Assembly: GCA_900073065.1 (NCBI GenBank) | Contig: FJOG01000023.1 | Location: 810,179 to 874,178 of the forward strand | Direction of reading: 5' to 3' | DNA: 64,000 bases | DNA from: Phialocephala subalpina | Taxonomy: Eukaryota > Ascomycota > Leotiomycetes > Helotiales > Mollisiaceae | Shown here: positions 26,401-37,892 of the stretch, in pieces | Numbering within the stretch: position 1 is the first letter of the stretch | Layout of the letters: each line of letters begins with the position of its first letter | Position numbers and translations under genes: made by a program | The notes under the pieces: model-generated | Told to the model about the DNA's origin: nothing | Databases searched by the model: none | Seen by the model: only the letters and a program-made list of their open reading frames with translations

Positions 26401-29400
26401 CGCTTCCTCAATGGCCGAAAGCCTGGGTTCCCTCTCACGCTCCTCTGCAACGCCTGCATCATCACTGGTTTCAAGTCTCTCATCTGTGAGAACTTCCCAG
26501 AGTGGGCTTACAAGCCAGACTTCCAGCCTTGCATCCTCTATGCGTCTTACATCTGTCAGCAGCCAGATCCAAAACTCAAGTCTTGCATCCTCGAGCGCAG
26601 TACACAGTCGAGCCTCAAGCAGCAGCCAGAGCCGAAGTTCAAGTCCCGCATCTGCAAGTCAAGGTCAGATCTCAAGTATTGCTTCGTCTTCAAGTGAGAG
26701 CAGAGTATCAAGTCTTGTCTCCTTCGCGAGCTTTGCATCTATCAGCAGGCAGAGTCAAGTTTCAAGCCTTGCTTCCTCTACGGGCTCGGCATCACCCTCT
26801 CGAAGCCAGAGTCTAGCTAGCTCGTCCGCATTGGCATCGCAGAGCGAGTCCAGAAGTAAGAGCCAAATCTCAAGCGTGGTCAGCGAGTCGTCGGCGCCAG
26901 TATTTTCTCCGATTTCTGCTACATCTACATTCGCAAGTTCTCCACTGGAAACCTCGCTGAGGCAATCATCCGTGCCATCCTCTGCCTCTGGTTCACGTAT
27001 ATCGGTGATTTCCACACAGAGTACGGCATCATCATTGCCCGTTGGAAGCAGCAGCGTATCCAGCCTCCGTCTATCATCGAAATCAAGCGGTATCCAGACA
27101 GCATCGGCAAATACTGTGGTTTCTCAATCCAGCATCCGGCCATCTACCTCAACGGTTTCGAGTGTCTCGCCAACTGTCACCGTATCCTCGGCGATTCAGA
27201 ACACGCCAAGCTCGGTCGTCTCGTCTGGAACCTCAGCCGTCCTTTTAAGTGGTCTCCGCTCTTCTACAATTCGTCAAAGAGAATCAAGCATTATCAGTAC
27301 CTCACCAGCCAGCGTAAGACCATCTTCTGTGCAGACCTCGGTGGTTACACCCACAGGTCAACGCCCTTCGGTCATTTCCCAGTCACCCTCAAGCAGCGTG
27401 GTCTCCACAAGCAGCCTTGCATCCTCCCAGCAAAGGTCGACACTTTCGAAAGCTACCAGAGGTTCATCATCCATTTTCGAAACGTCATCGGCATTCCCGC
27501 AGCAGAGCTCATCATTTTCTACTTCTGGAAGAGCCAGCCTTGAAACCATCAGCCAATCATCGTTGGTGGTTTCAGGTTCGACGAATAGCTTCATTTCGTC
27601 CCAGCAAAGGTCAACACTCTCCATTTCTAGCTCTGCGAAATCCTCCCAGCAGACTTCGACACTTTCTTCTGCTGCTAGAATATCCCCATCATCTGTGTTC
27701 GAAACGTCCTCTGCTATCGTCCAACGAAGCTCCACGATCTCAGGAGAAACCAGTTCTGTTCCATCTTCCCAACGAATCTCGTCGCTTTCAGCCACGATTA
27801 GAACCTCGCCGGCATCTAGTCTTGAAACCAACAGGGGATCATCCTCACAGGTTCAAAGTTTTAGCTCCGCTTCGTCTCAACAAAGGTCATCGCTTTCAGT
27901 AGAGACTAGCTCTTTGCCATCGTCCCAACAGCGCTCGTCACTTTCAACCTCCATCGAAGTATCGCCTACATCTGGCCTTGAAACCACACGGTTGTCATCT
28001 TCAAAGATTCAAAGTTCCACGAACATTCTTGTATCTTCCCTACAAATTTCCACGACAACGAGAGAAACCGCACCCGTGCATTCATTCCAGAGAAGCTCTA
28101 CACTCACCGGAGTCTCGCTTTCTTCTAGCCTTGAAAGCACCCGGCAATCATCCCAGATCCAAAGCTCTGCGAATAACATTGCTTCATCTCAAGCGGTCTC
28201 GACAACGGCAAGAGGGAGCAGCTCAGCACCTGCATTGCAGCAAACCACGACTCCTACTGTAACATCGCCGTCGTCCACTCGCGAGTCATCCTCAGTGCCC
28301 ATTCGACAGAGCACGATTATCTTGTCCTCTTCACAATCAGGCAGTATAAGATCGAGCATCCAACAGTTAAGTTCCGGCTTCTCCAGGGCGAGCTTGGTTA
28401 GCAGTTCAGGTACTTCGCAGACCGTGTCCAGTGTCTCGCAGCAAAGTAAATCTCGCAGCTCAATGTCTCAACCCACAGTTTCCAGCGCATCTGTACGAAG
28501 CTCGGAGAGCAGCTTAGTTGTCAGTGTCTCTTCCTCGGCATCGCACTTTTCAACAAGTGCCACTGCGTTGTCTCAATCCTCCCAACGTGTCTCTTCGACC
28601 TTCGGATCAGCAAGCACATCACTATCGGCATCGCCTTCTTCCCTTGCAGCCTCTTCCCGGGTGACCTCAAGCTCAGGAAGCATACAATCAATTTCCTCGA
28701 TAGCCACAAGTACGCTTAATCCGATTGAAACACGACTTCCTTCAAGTACACCGCTCTCGGTATCAGGATCTTCGTTGAGCTTATCCTCAGAGGTTGTCTC
28801 CAGTTCTAGAAGTCTTCAATCAAGTGCTTCGATATTCACGACTGCAATTGGAACCGAGCGGTCATCAAGCGCCCCGCTGTTAGCATCAAGTTCTTCCTTC
28901 GGAATGTCCTTGATTCCTTCGACCTCTAAAATCCTATCATTGACTGCATCGGTAGCCACGAGTACAATCAAACCTATAGGAACACAGCAGTCATCAAGCG
29001 CACCGGTTTCCGTATCGATATCTTTGTCCCGCATATCATCAGATTCTGTCTCAACGAGAACAGGAACCCAACGGTCTTCAAGCATCCCAGTGTCAAAGTC
29101 TGTTTCGTCATTTGGAACCTCTCTGGTATCTTCCTCGAGCCATACTAGCCAATCAACTTCCTTCATAGCCACAGGCACGATAAATCATGTTGAAACGAGA
29201 CAATCATCAAATACGCCGCTTTCAACATCGAAATTTTCGTCCAAGGTATCGTCAGAGCCAGTCTCGAGCTCCAGAAGTCTACAATCGTCTGCATCAGTGT
29301 CTACTAGCACGATTTTGCTAGTAGAAAGTCGGTCATTGTCTTCGTTACTTGCATCTTCCTCAATTCCCGAGACTCGATCAACTGTCCTGTCTCAGACCAC

Positions 29401-32400
29401 GATTCGCTCTTCGCGGACTGTCCCTCAAACCACGATAACGACTACGATCTCGCCTTTCCAAACACAAAGCCTTTCTCGGTCCTCGACCTTGTCACCTGTA
29501 TCTTCCTCGGTCTCAAATACCCAATCTAGAGTACAGTCTGGGGTTACAAACAGTGCTTCAGAAAGCGTTTATCTGTCGACACGACGAACGAACACGATCT
29601 CTCCTCTCCAAACACAAATCAGTGCTCGATTGTTCACTTCGATATCCACTTCGGTTGGATCTAGTAGTCAGGGTTCCCAAGTAACAAGATCAGCAAGTGG
29701 CTCCAGCATAGTCTTGTCCTCGACATTGCAAAGCTCGCAGACTGCCCAAACAGAAGCTTCTTCATCTGCAACAGCGACAGTCTTGACTTCAAGCTCATTT
29801 GCAGTTTCGGTCTCACGTTCCTCACAATCAGGAATTGTGGCCGGCTCAAGCAGGGTCAGAAGCCTCTCATCTGCACGGTTGTTGGAAAGCACTACCTCAG
29901 AAACGATTTCTACCAGTCAGTCAGTGGTCTCAGGGACATCATCTCGTATTGAACTTTCGGCCATCAATACCGTAATCACTCTCACATCCTTGAGTATCAA
30001 AAGCTCGGTCCAGGCAGAATCGACGAGTAGCATTCCTTCGCAATCTACTTCAAGGACATCTTCTGAAGTCCTGGTCACTTCACGTACCTCACAGCCAGGG
30101 AGTGTGTCCAGCTTATCAACCAGACCCAGTGCTTCCGTCTCTACATCAATTCAGGAACGTAGTAGCACGGAAACGATCATTCCCTTCAGCACGCCGCATT
30201 CTTCTCAGGTTGCCGTTTCAAAGACGTCTTTCTCTATCATTTCTGAGAGGTCTAGCACTATTACCAACTCTTTCAGCTTGCCACACAATTCATTGGCAAG
30301 CTCGAGAACGATTCCAACGCCATCAGTCCCTCACTTATTCTTGTCTGCCACCGTTCCTGGGAATATGGGAGCTAGTTCAAGAGAATCCTCCCACGCAGCG
30401 ACAGCATCCCAAGTGCAATCCTCCAGTAGTGGTATCTCCTCCCAGGTGGCCGCTTCAGAGACCTTCACCTCTCGAGCTCAAATGTCGACTATCAACACTG
30501 TAATAGCCGGCACTTCTTCTTCTCCCGCCACAAATGCATCTGACGTGCGGCCCTCAAATAGCGGCCTCTCCACTCAAGCAACTGCTTCTGAGAGCTTGTC
30601 CTCTCGAGCACCAACATCGTCGATCAACACGGAGACAGCCGGCATGTCCTCCCATTCATCCCAAGCAGGATCAGCCACAGGTAGCATCTCCTCACAATCT
30701 GTTCAGTCCTCCGGATATTCTGAATTGGCTACTTCAAGAACATCTTCTGAGGTCTCGACATCGTCTCTCAATACCAGAAGCATTGCTTCTTCCCGTGTCA
30801 CGACTTCATCTCAGGCAGAATGGATTATCGGCAGTCTCTCCTCGCTATCATCTGTTCCACTCTCTCGCTCTTCCGAAGTGGTCTCTTCAAAGGCATCCTC
30901 TGACGTTTCGATATCGATATCGTCAGTCAACACCAGATCTCGAATTACCAGCCAATTGTCGCCGTCCTCCACCAATACCGGGTCCCAGTCATCTCGCTTC
31001 ACGAGCCAATCACAAGGGCCAGCCTCCTCCTTGTCGTCGTCTGTCGGCGGAATAACATATTCCCATGCTTCTAGTTCCCAAGCCTTGGTCACATCGTCAA
31101 CGGTCAATACCGACGTATCTAGCACATCCACTCGCGTGATCAGCCGATCAGGTGCTCCATCTTCGTCGTTATCCAGTACTGAAGTAACATCTTCCCGTGT
31201 CTACAGTCAATCCCATGCCCCAGCTTCATCATCACTCACGACTCAGAATGGTGGAACCGTGTCTTCAAGCAGAGCGACTTCAATTGCGACCCCAAGTTCG
31301 TCATCACTTGAGGTCAGCCAATCTATGTCAACCCGTACGTCGTTGAACGTTTCGCCATCGGTTCAAACGAGAACCTCGACCTCTGGTACGGTCACATCGC
31401 AACCTGTAGTCGACTCCAACTCAGCATCTCTCCCTCAGATGTCAACTTCAGTCAGCACTTCCAAAGTTCCAACACCCGAGTTGACATACAGTGTAATAAC
31501 ATCCGGCGTCATTTCAAGGTCTCAAAGCAGTTCCTATGTTCCCGCTTCGGAGTCAACGTTATCCTCGCTGGCGTCTCAACCCGTTTCTCGGTCGTCGAGC
31601 AGCGAAATCGCATCTTCGCGCGCCACAAACTTGCGGTCGTCATCAGAAAGCATTTCGAATAGCGAAGCCAAACAATCCGCGAGCTCTACATTGTCCAACG
31701 CTGTCTCGATATCTCAGCACAGCTCTAATGTTCCTATATCGCGACAAACATTGTCCTCGGTTTCAAGCTTGGTGGTATCCCAAACTGTAAGCAGCGAGTC
31801 TAGGGCTCCGTCGCAACCTACTAGCCTGCAGGTCATTCCATCATTTGGAGGTGTTTCCGTTAGCCAGACCGCACAGTCCACGGGTCCTCCACTGTCCCAA
31901 GTCAACTCAAGATCCGAGACTAGGTCTAGTGTTGCCACATCGGTACCAACAATCTCCTCGCTATCTAGTTCTTCGGCATCCGGAACGCTCTCTCAATCTT
32001 CAAGCAGCATCAATGTCTCCCCGACGGAAACCACACGTGCGGGTACATCTGCTTCAAGAAGTGCTTCGGTCAGCCTCGCTTCGCAAATTACAGGCTCGAC
32101 AGCCACGGTTTCGCAGGAATCATCAGCTTCTGCTACTGGATCAAATGTACTCACTTCGAGACTCACCAATTCTCTGACTTCGAGCGCGGTTTCACGAGCC
32201 GAATCAGGATCTGCGAGTAGAACAAACGTACGCTCTTCTGGAGAAACCATAGCGCACAGCTCTGCTAGAACAAGCATCCTGTCGTCAGAGCCCACGATCC
32301 GTCCAAGCTCAAGCTCACCGGCAACATCGAGCCTCACTTCGATCACTCAAGCTACGATCTCAAAAATGATATCTTCGACCCTATCGAGTCAGCTGCCAAG

Positions 32401-35400
32401 TCCCAGTTTGTCACTTTCGTCCAATCCTCTTAGCAATACTGCTACAGTCTCTTCGTTATCAACACGTTCGTCCGTTGAGACATCAGCCACCCGATCTTCG
32501 GTTCGACCAAAGACTTCGCTGGGAGCCTCGTCTGTCCCTCAACAAACCTTGTCGGCAGCCTCTTCCTCTGCGATTTGCGAGCGTATTTCTTCCGTACCCA
32601 CAACGCGAGCCTCTAGTCAAAGTGTCCAATCAGTTTCATCAAGCGAGAGAAGCAGCCCCGCAGTTCAAAATTCCAGTATACAACAAACTTTGTCCAACAC
32701 GGCATCACAGGCGACCATCTCTCAAAGCAGGTCTATCGTAGTGTCTGAAGGTGTCACTACAGTTATTTCCAGCCAGGTCACTTCCTCTCGAGCAGTTGAG
32801 CCATCAACACCGCTATACTCGGTTTCCCAGCTCACATCACCAACTGTTGTTTCGCAGACGGTCATACCAGAAAGCGGTTTGACGATAGTCTCTGCATCTG
32901 CCACCTTCATCAGCTCTGTACCAAGACGGTCTCAATCTTCTACTGAGTTGCAGACATCCGTAAGGCAGACCTTAATGAACTCAGAGAAATCCGTTGGTGG
33001 ATCAAGCTCTCTACCTTCTCAAGTTACCAACTCGACGCCATCACAAACTTCAGTGGTACAAACATTAAGCAACACCGAGTCTGTATTTTCTCAACCCACT
33101 GTTACACCATCCGTTGGAACTGCATTGTCTCAGACAATTCGACAATCGCAAACTCAAAGCTTGGCGAGTCCTTCCAGCATTTCGACTTCATCGGAGCCTT
33201 TCAGCTCTAGAAGTTCGTTGGCCGTGACACCTCAACAGTCGAGGACAGAAAGTCTCTCCAGCGCTTCAAGCGTCGTGGACTCCTCAGTTGTTTCCAGATC
33301 TAGCAGCCAAAGTCAAATACCAATCTTTACATCCTCGATTGCGATACAAAGCCGACTTTCAAGTCTCTCATACGCCAGTTCGTCTGCCCAAACAACTCAA
33401 CAAGCGCAAGGGTCAAGTTCCACGATTTCTTCGAGCGTTTTGTCATCGTCACGGGCCTCTGTCTCCAGCAGCTCAGCTTCAAGCATTGTGGCCTCCTCAA
33501 TCGCTTCAAGATCTAGTAATTTGCCAACTCAACAATCGGAGGCGCCAAGTTATTCAATTGCTTCGAGTGTTGTATCGTCCACAAGGGCTCCGGTCTCCAG
33601 CACTCCCGTCTCAAGCATCGTGCCCTCATCCATTGCTTCAAGATCAACCATTGAAACGACTGAAGTAATCCAACAGAAAAGCTCTACGAGATCATCAGGC
33701 GTTTTGGAGTCGTCATCGGTCTCGAGAAGTTCAACTGAGACAACTCCACCATTGCAGACGCAAAGCGTTACTAGTACTTCCAGCATCGTGTCCCCACAGC
33801 AATCATCGGTCTCCAGTAGCCACGCTTCGAGCATTGCTACTCTATCAGAGGCTTCAATCTCCCGCAGTACTTCAATTCAGACCACTCAGCAACCACAATC
33901 TCGAAGTTTCACAGTTGCGCCCAAAATATCCCCTTCAGGAGCTTCAAACACGGCCATTTCTACAACTAGTAGACCTCCCAGCATCACCTCGAGTAAGTTA
34001 GCCTCATCGGTATCGGCTTCAGCTCAAGTTATCCACACCGAATTATCAAAATCACGCTCTCAAGCCACTTCGGAATCATCAGCATCCCACAATACACTGT
34101 CATCGGTCGCAACTGCATACTCCCAATCCTCGGGCACCCGAACTTCCGCCATCTCCCAATCATCCGTGTCAAGTAAAGCATCCTTGGAGTTCCAGACCTC
34201 TTCAGATCTCCCCAGTGTTCGAACCACACATCGGGCCACTCCATCAAGTGTGCCGCAATCTTTGATCTCGTCAGCATCTCAATCATCAATCGCGGTATTC
34301 TCGGAGGGCGCAACCAATGCTGTATCGTCAACCAAGGCCTTCTCTTCGACAGCGATTCCAACCTCAATTCAAAGCGCGCAATCTCAACGCCAGAGCTCGT
34401 CTACTCGATCTGTGGCCGAGCCCACCTCCTTGTTATCTAGCTCATCTTCCTTCGCCCCCGTCTACCAGACGGTTCACACAAGTCAAACAACCGGGACGAC
34501 CAGTGGAAGCACAACTGTCGTGCCTACGATCATCACAAGCCGAGTTTCTCAAAGCCAGAGCTCTCCTGTTCAATCCGCGGCTGGGTCCATGTCCTCGTTA
34601 TTAAGCTCAGGATCCTCTGTACATGTTTACCAGACAACATATACAAGTCAGATAACTAGGGAGACTAGCGAAAGTACAACAGTTCATCTTACTGTCATCA
34701 CAAGCCGGATTACGGGCATGGGAGAGCACGTGCCTATGACTTTACACTCCAGATCAGCTACAGGTATGTCAACAAGGTCAAACGGCGAGTCGATCGTTTT
34801 GGAGAGCACGTCAGCAAACACCGTTGCGACTGCCACGGTATCTACCTCAGCTGCTTCGTCGGTTTTAGAAACCTCCACCAGCACCATTTCTGCGGGTTCT
34901 TCATCTGGCGTCTCGTCAGTTGTTAGATCTAGCATTGGCTCATCGTCCACGAACACAACACTTAGCCAAGGACAAACAATTGTGTCATCTTCCACTGTTG
35001 TCTTGCAAGCCAATTCAACCACGACATTGGCAACAAATGTACCAGTTAGATCGAACGCAGCTTCATCTCAATTACCCTTAAGCAATGTGCCAACTAACGC
35101 GGGAACATTCTTGGGAGCAGCCTCGTCATCTGCTGCTCCTCGGTCATCGGCTCTTTTGATGAATAATATTAATGTTAGTAGCACAGTTCCTCCAAGAGAG
35201 ACACAAGCGACATCGGTCAGCCGACCTAGTGTAACTCTAGCGCAGTCGACTCTGAGCTCAGGTGTTATTGTCCCTCAACCAACCGGGAATGGAGAACCCC
35301 CAAGACCTCCAAATTATGGTGGAAACAGTCAGCAACCTCCGAACAATGGAGGTTATGGACAGAATCATCCACCACCAAATAACGGCGGGTATGGTCAGAA

Positions 35401-37219
35401 TCAGCCTCCTCCAAACAACAGTGGATACGGTCAACAGCCCCCGAATAACGGTGGATATGGACAAAATCAACCCCCACAAAATAAAGGAGGGTACGGTCAG
35501 CAGCCTCCAAATAACGGCGGGTATGGACAAACCCAACCTCCTCCAAACAATGGTGGATATGGGCAAAGTCAACCACCAAAAAACGGTGAATATGGTCAGC
35601 GACCACCAAATAATAACGGTGGATACGGACAGTATCAGCCTCCTCCAAATAATGGTGGTTACGGTCAGCAACCCCCTAATAGTGGCGGATATGGTCAAAA
35701 TCAACCACCAAACAACGGTGGATATGGTCAGCAACCACCAAGCTATGGTGGAAACGGACCCCAAGGTCGTCCAGGCAGTCAAGGTCCAGGCCAAGGAAGC
35801 CGCCCTGCTCAACCTCCAAATCAACAAGGAGGGCGACCTAACTCCGGCGGACAAGGAAATAACGGTGCTGGACAAGGCGGATACCCAACGAACCAAGGCC
35901 AGAATCCTCCACCTCAGAACGGACAAGGCCGTCCTGGCTCAGGTGCTCAAGGAAACCAAGGAAGCGGTCAAGGTACCAACAACCGTCCTCAACCACCCAG
36001 TCAGCAAGGTGGAGGCGGGCAGCAAAACGGTAGGCCCAATGCATCGAACAATCAATCGCCACCATCTGGAAACCAGAACCAAGGTAGTTCGAACGATAGG
36101 CCTCAAAACCAATCTCCACCTGCTTCCCTTGGAAATAACAATAGCCCCCAGATACCTTCCAACGATGCTCCTCAGTCACAACCTAGTGGTCTAACATTTG
36201 CACCTGTACTTGGATTCCTCTTCAACTTCTATGATGGCAGCATCTTCGATCCTGCAGGCAACTCCATGACTTCTGGAAATAGAATGGCCCAAGCTCAACA
36301 AATCAATTCCAATGTGCCATCTCAGGTCCAAACTTCCTTCAACGAGAACTCGATCAATTACTACGATCCTGGAAGCGGTGCATATTACTATGCTAAGCAA
36401 GCCGACACGGTCGTCCAAGTTGCGAGATCCTGCAACTGCTACGTGAGCGGCACCGACGGCCAACTCCATTATCTGACTTCCACGCCAAATCAAGGGTTGA
36501 GTTCATCATGGTTCAACTCGCACACCAATATTCCGTCTGCGACGACACACACAGTTTCCCCAAGCGATACGCTCTCCTCGATCGCCGAGCGCTATGGTAT
36601 TGAGCTGGGTACTTTGAGAGCCGCAAATCCGTCGATCACCAATCCCGACCTCATCGTGCCTAACCAAACCATCAACGTCCCAGCTCAAGGCCATACCGTC
36701 GTCCAAGGAGATACTCTCAGCCGGATCGCTCAATCTTACAACATGGGACTCGCAGCACTTGAGTCTCTAAATGACCAGATCGAGAACCCTGACCTGATCT
36801 ATCCCGACCAAATTGTCAAGGTCCCAGCCAATGCTCTCTTAGAACCATTCACGTACGCAGTCCAGCCTGATGACTATCTGTCTGCCATAGCTGATCGATA
36901 CTCCTTCGACCTTGGTAATCTCCAAGACTTGAACCCACAGATCAAGAATCCCGACACGATCTCCCCCAACCAAGTCATCAGAGTTCCTGTCTATATCCCA
37001 ACACAAGGAGTGGTTGATTACTCGACGCAGAGTACCGGAGCAGCAGCACCAACACTAGTTGGTGCCAAATTCAAGAGAGCTATTCCTGACCTGATCACGA
37101 CAACTATCGAGGTTGGACCCACGAGCACTTCCATCGTTGTGACGATTCCGGCACCCAAGCAACGTCAGATTGTCGCTCCGGCCGATTCTGGTAAGGGTTG
37201 GAAACGATTCTTCAGATGA
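14472..37219 (+). CDS. Giant secreted Ser/Thr-rich mucin-like protein with three C-terminal LysM domains, about 7,542 aa
   Basis: Two exons, 14472-15435 and 15555-37219, with a 119-bp intron (GTAAGT...CTACTAG) that keeps phase. The second exon is 21,665 nt without a stop. Residues 1-20 form a signal peptide (HFSRGVLVAVAASASGAVAW). About 6,900 residues of low-complexity sequence follow, by eye about one-third Ser with much Thr, Pro, Gln and Val, as in O-glycosylated mucins and adhesins. I see only one Cys there (codon near 32578). At 35290-35770 a Pro/Gly/Asn/Tyr/Gln tandem repeat begins, then a Gly/Gln/Pro stretch. A non-repetitive domain spans about residues 7196-7317 (contains CNC). Three LysM domains follow at about 7320-7364, 7368-7412 and 7421-7466 (36548-36682, 36692-36826, 36851-36988), each with the DTLSSIA-like and NP.I.NPD..-P.Q motifs. 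LysM binds chitin or other GlcNAc polymers. The C-terminus is basic (GKGWKRFFR), not a GPI signal. I infer a wall-tethered extracellular mucin; function is unproven. Confidence 0.88.
16994..17191 (+). repeat. Two tandem 99-bp (33-aa) coding repeats in the giant LysM gene
   Basis: Units 16994-17092 and 17093-17191 both follow the pattern LPTSL-x6-SLPGV-x-IP-x2-V-x-IPG-x-HTSL. They sit in a Leu/Pro/Ser/His-rich zone near the N-terminus (about 16820-17250), rich in SLPGL/SLPHL motifs and distinct from the SS/TS-rich sequence further on. Confidence 0.85.
20038..20150 (+). repeat. Dispersed module LEAQ-TLDPAH, copy A (giant gene)
   Basis: Encodes a helix-like segment, ISSLISSLEAQPTLDPAH, followed by LRELWALQSLL. 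It stands out from the Ser-rich background because it is amphipathic and non-repetitive. A second copy lies at 23440-23552, 3.4 kb downstream. Confidence 0.85.
22595..22801 (+). repeat. Three tandem 69-bp (23-aa) coding repeats in the giant LysM gene
   Basis: Units 22595-22663, 22664-22732 and 22733-22801 share the pattern [VI]-x-RP-[TA]-S-S/N-x-IS-[SG]-S-x4-S-[IV]-[SP]-G. The repeat is an exact multiple of three, so expansion would lengthen the protein without breaking it. Confidence 0.85.
23440..23552 (+). repeat. Dispersed module LEAQ-TLDPAH, copy B (giant gene)
   Basis: Encodes ISSLIGSLEAQSTLDPAH followed by ERELLALELL, clearly homologous to the copy at 20038-20150. The preserved helix-like core within otherwise drifting Ser-rich sequence suggests a duplicated functional segment. 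Confidence 0.85.
34409..34738 (+). repeat. Two tandem 165-bp (55-aa) coding repeats near the end of the Ser-rich region
   Basis: Units begin at 34409 and 34574. Each encodes S-[VA]-A-x4-SLLSS, then VYQT-x-[HY]TSQ-T-x-[GE]T-S-[GE]-STTV and ITSR. The motif resembles Thr/Tyr-rich repeats of fungal cell-wall proteins, but I do not match it to a named family. Confidence 0.8.
35300..35765 (+). repeat. Pro/Asn/Gly/Tyr/Gln tandem repeat (consensus PPNNGGYGQ-NQP) in the giant gene
   Basis: About a dozen imperfect coding units of roughly 10-13 residues with core NNGGYGQ, separated by QPP or NQPPP. The composition (Tyr/Gly/Gln/Asn/Pro, no charge) is typical of extensible or prion-like, phase-separating sequence. 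It joins the Ser-rich part to a Gly/Gln/Pro-rich stretch (to about 36170) and then the conserved C-terminal domains. Long frames on either strand here are by-products of the repeat. Confidence 0.92.
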
Positions 37220-37892
37220 AATATCAAATTACTACATGTACGTACGTTCCCCCTTACCCCCCGATCTTCGACAGGGCATTCTGATGTTGGACAGGTATAA
37301 TGCATAAATGGCTCTGGTGAGCTGATCACCAAATATATAATCGCAAAAGTTCTGGATGTTCCTTTCTTTTTACTTATTTTGTAATGTTTAGTATGTAATG
37401 GTGTATATTGACGGGGATGATATATTTTGGTAATGATAATCATGAAAGTATATACATAATGGTATAGGAGGAGGACAAGAGAGTATGGACCAGAAAACTA
37501 AAACGGTATAAGTGGAGGATAAGGTTTAAAGGGTAGATAAAAATTTTAATGAATACATTTCTTTTGTCATTCCAATACTCAAATGCAAAGAATTGGTGCT
37601 CGGTGAAATACAATACAGTGCTTTAACCTCACTCGTACGTAGATTGATCCATATTTTAATGCAGAGCAGGTAATGTCGAGATACTTAGGTAAGCAAATGG
37701 TCCGCAAACACGTGATACTCCATCATCCTTTGTTCAAGTGAGGGGCCTAATTGATTGTGTTTCTGGGTAGGGCGACTCTACTTATCATTCTACTCTTGAA
37801 ACCCCGATTTCTACGGACGTCAAGGGCAGAACATTAGAGAGGGAAGGGACATTGAGTGGGCCAATGAATGCATTGCCATTCTCCCCTCTGGA
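37220..37892. other. Intergenic region downstream of the giant gene
   Basis: AT-rich 3' flank (about 37300-37600), with likely polyadenylation sequences such as AATATATAAT. No gene, RNA or repeat is supported. Confidence 0.55.

Noticed and set aside
35258..36194. 222-codon minus frame and 310-codon alternative plus frame over the NNGGYGQ repeats
   Set aside because: Both come from the periodic repeat read in other frames; only the LysM-gene frame continues into recognisable domains.
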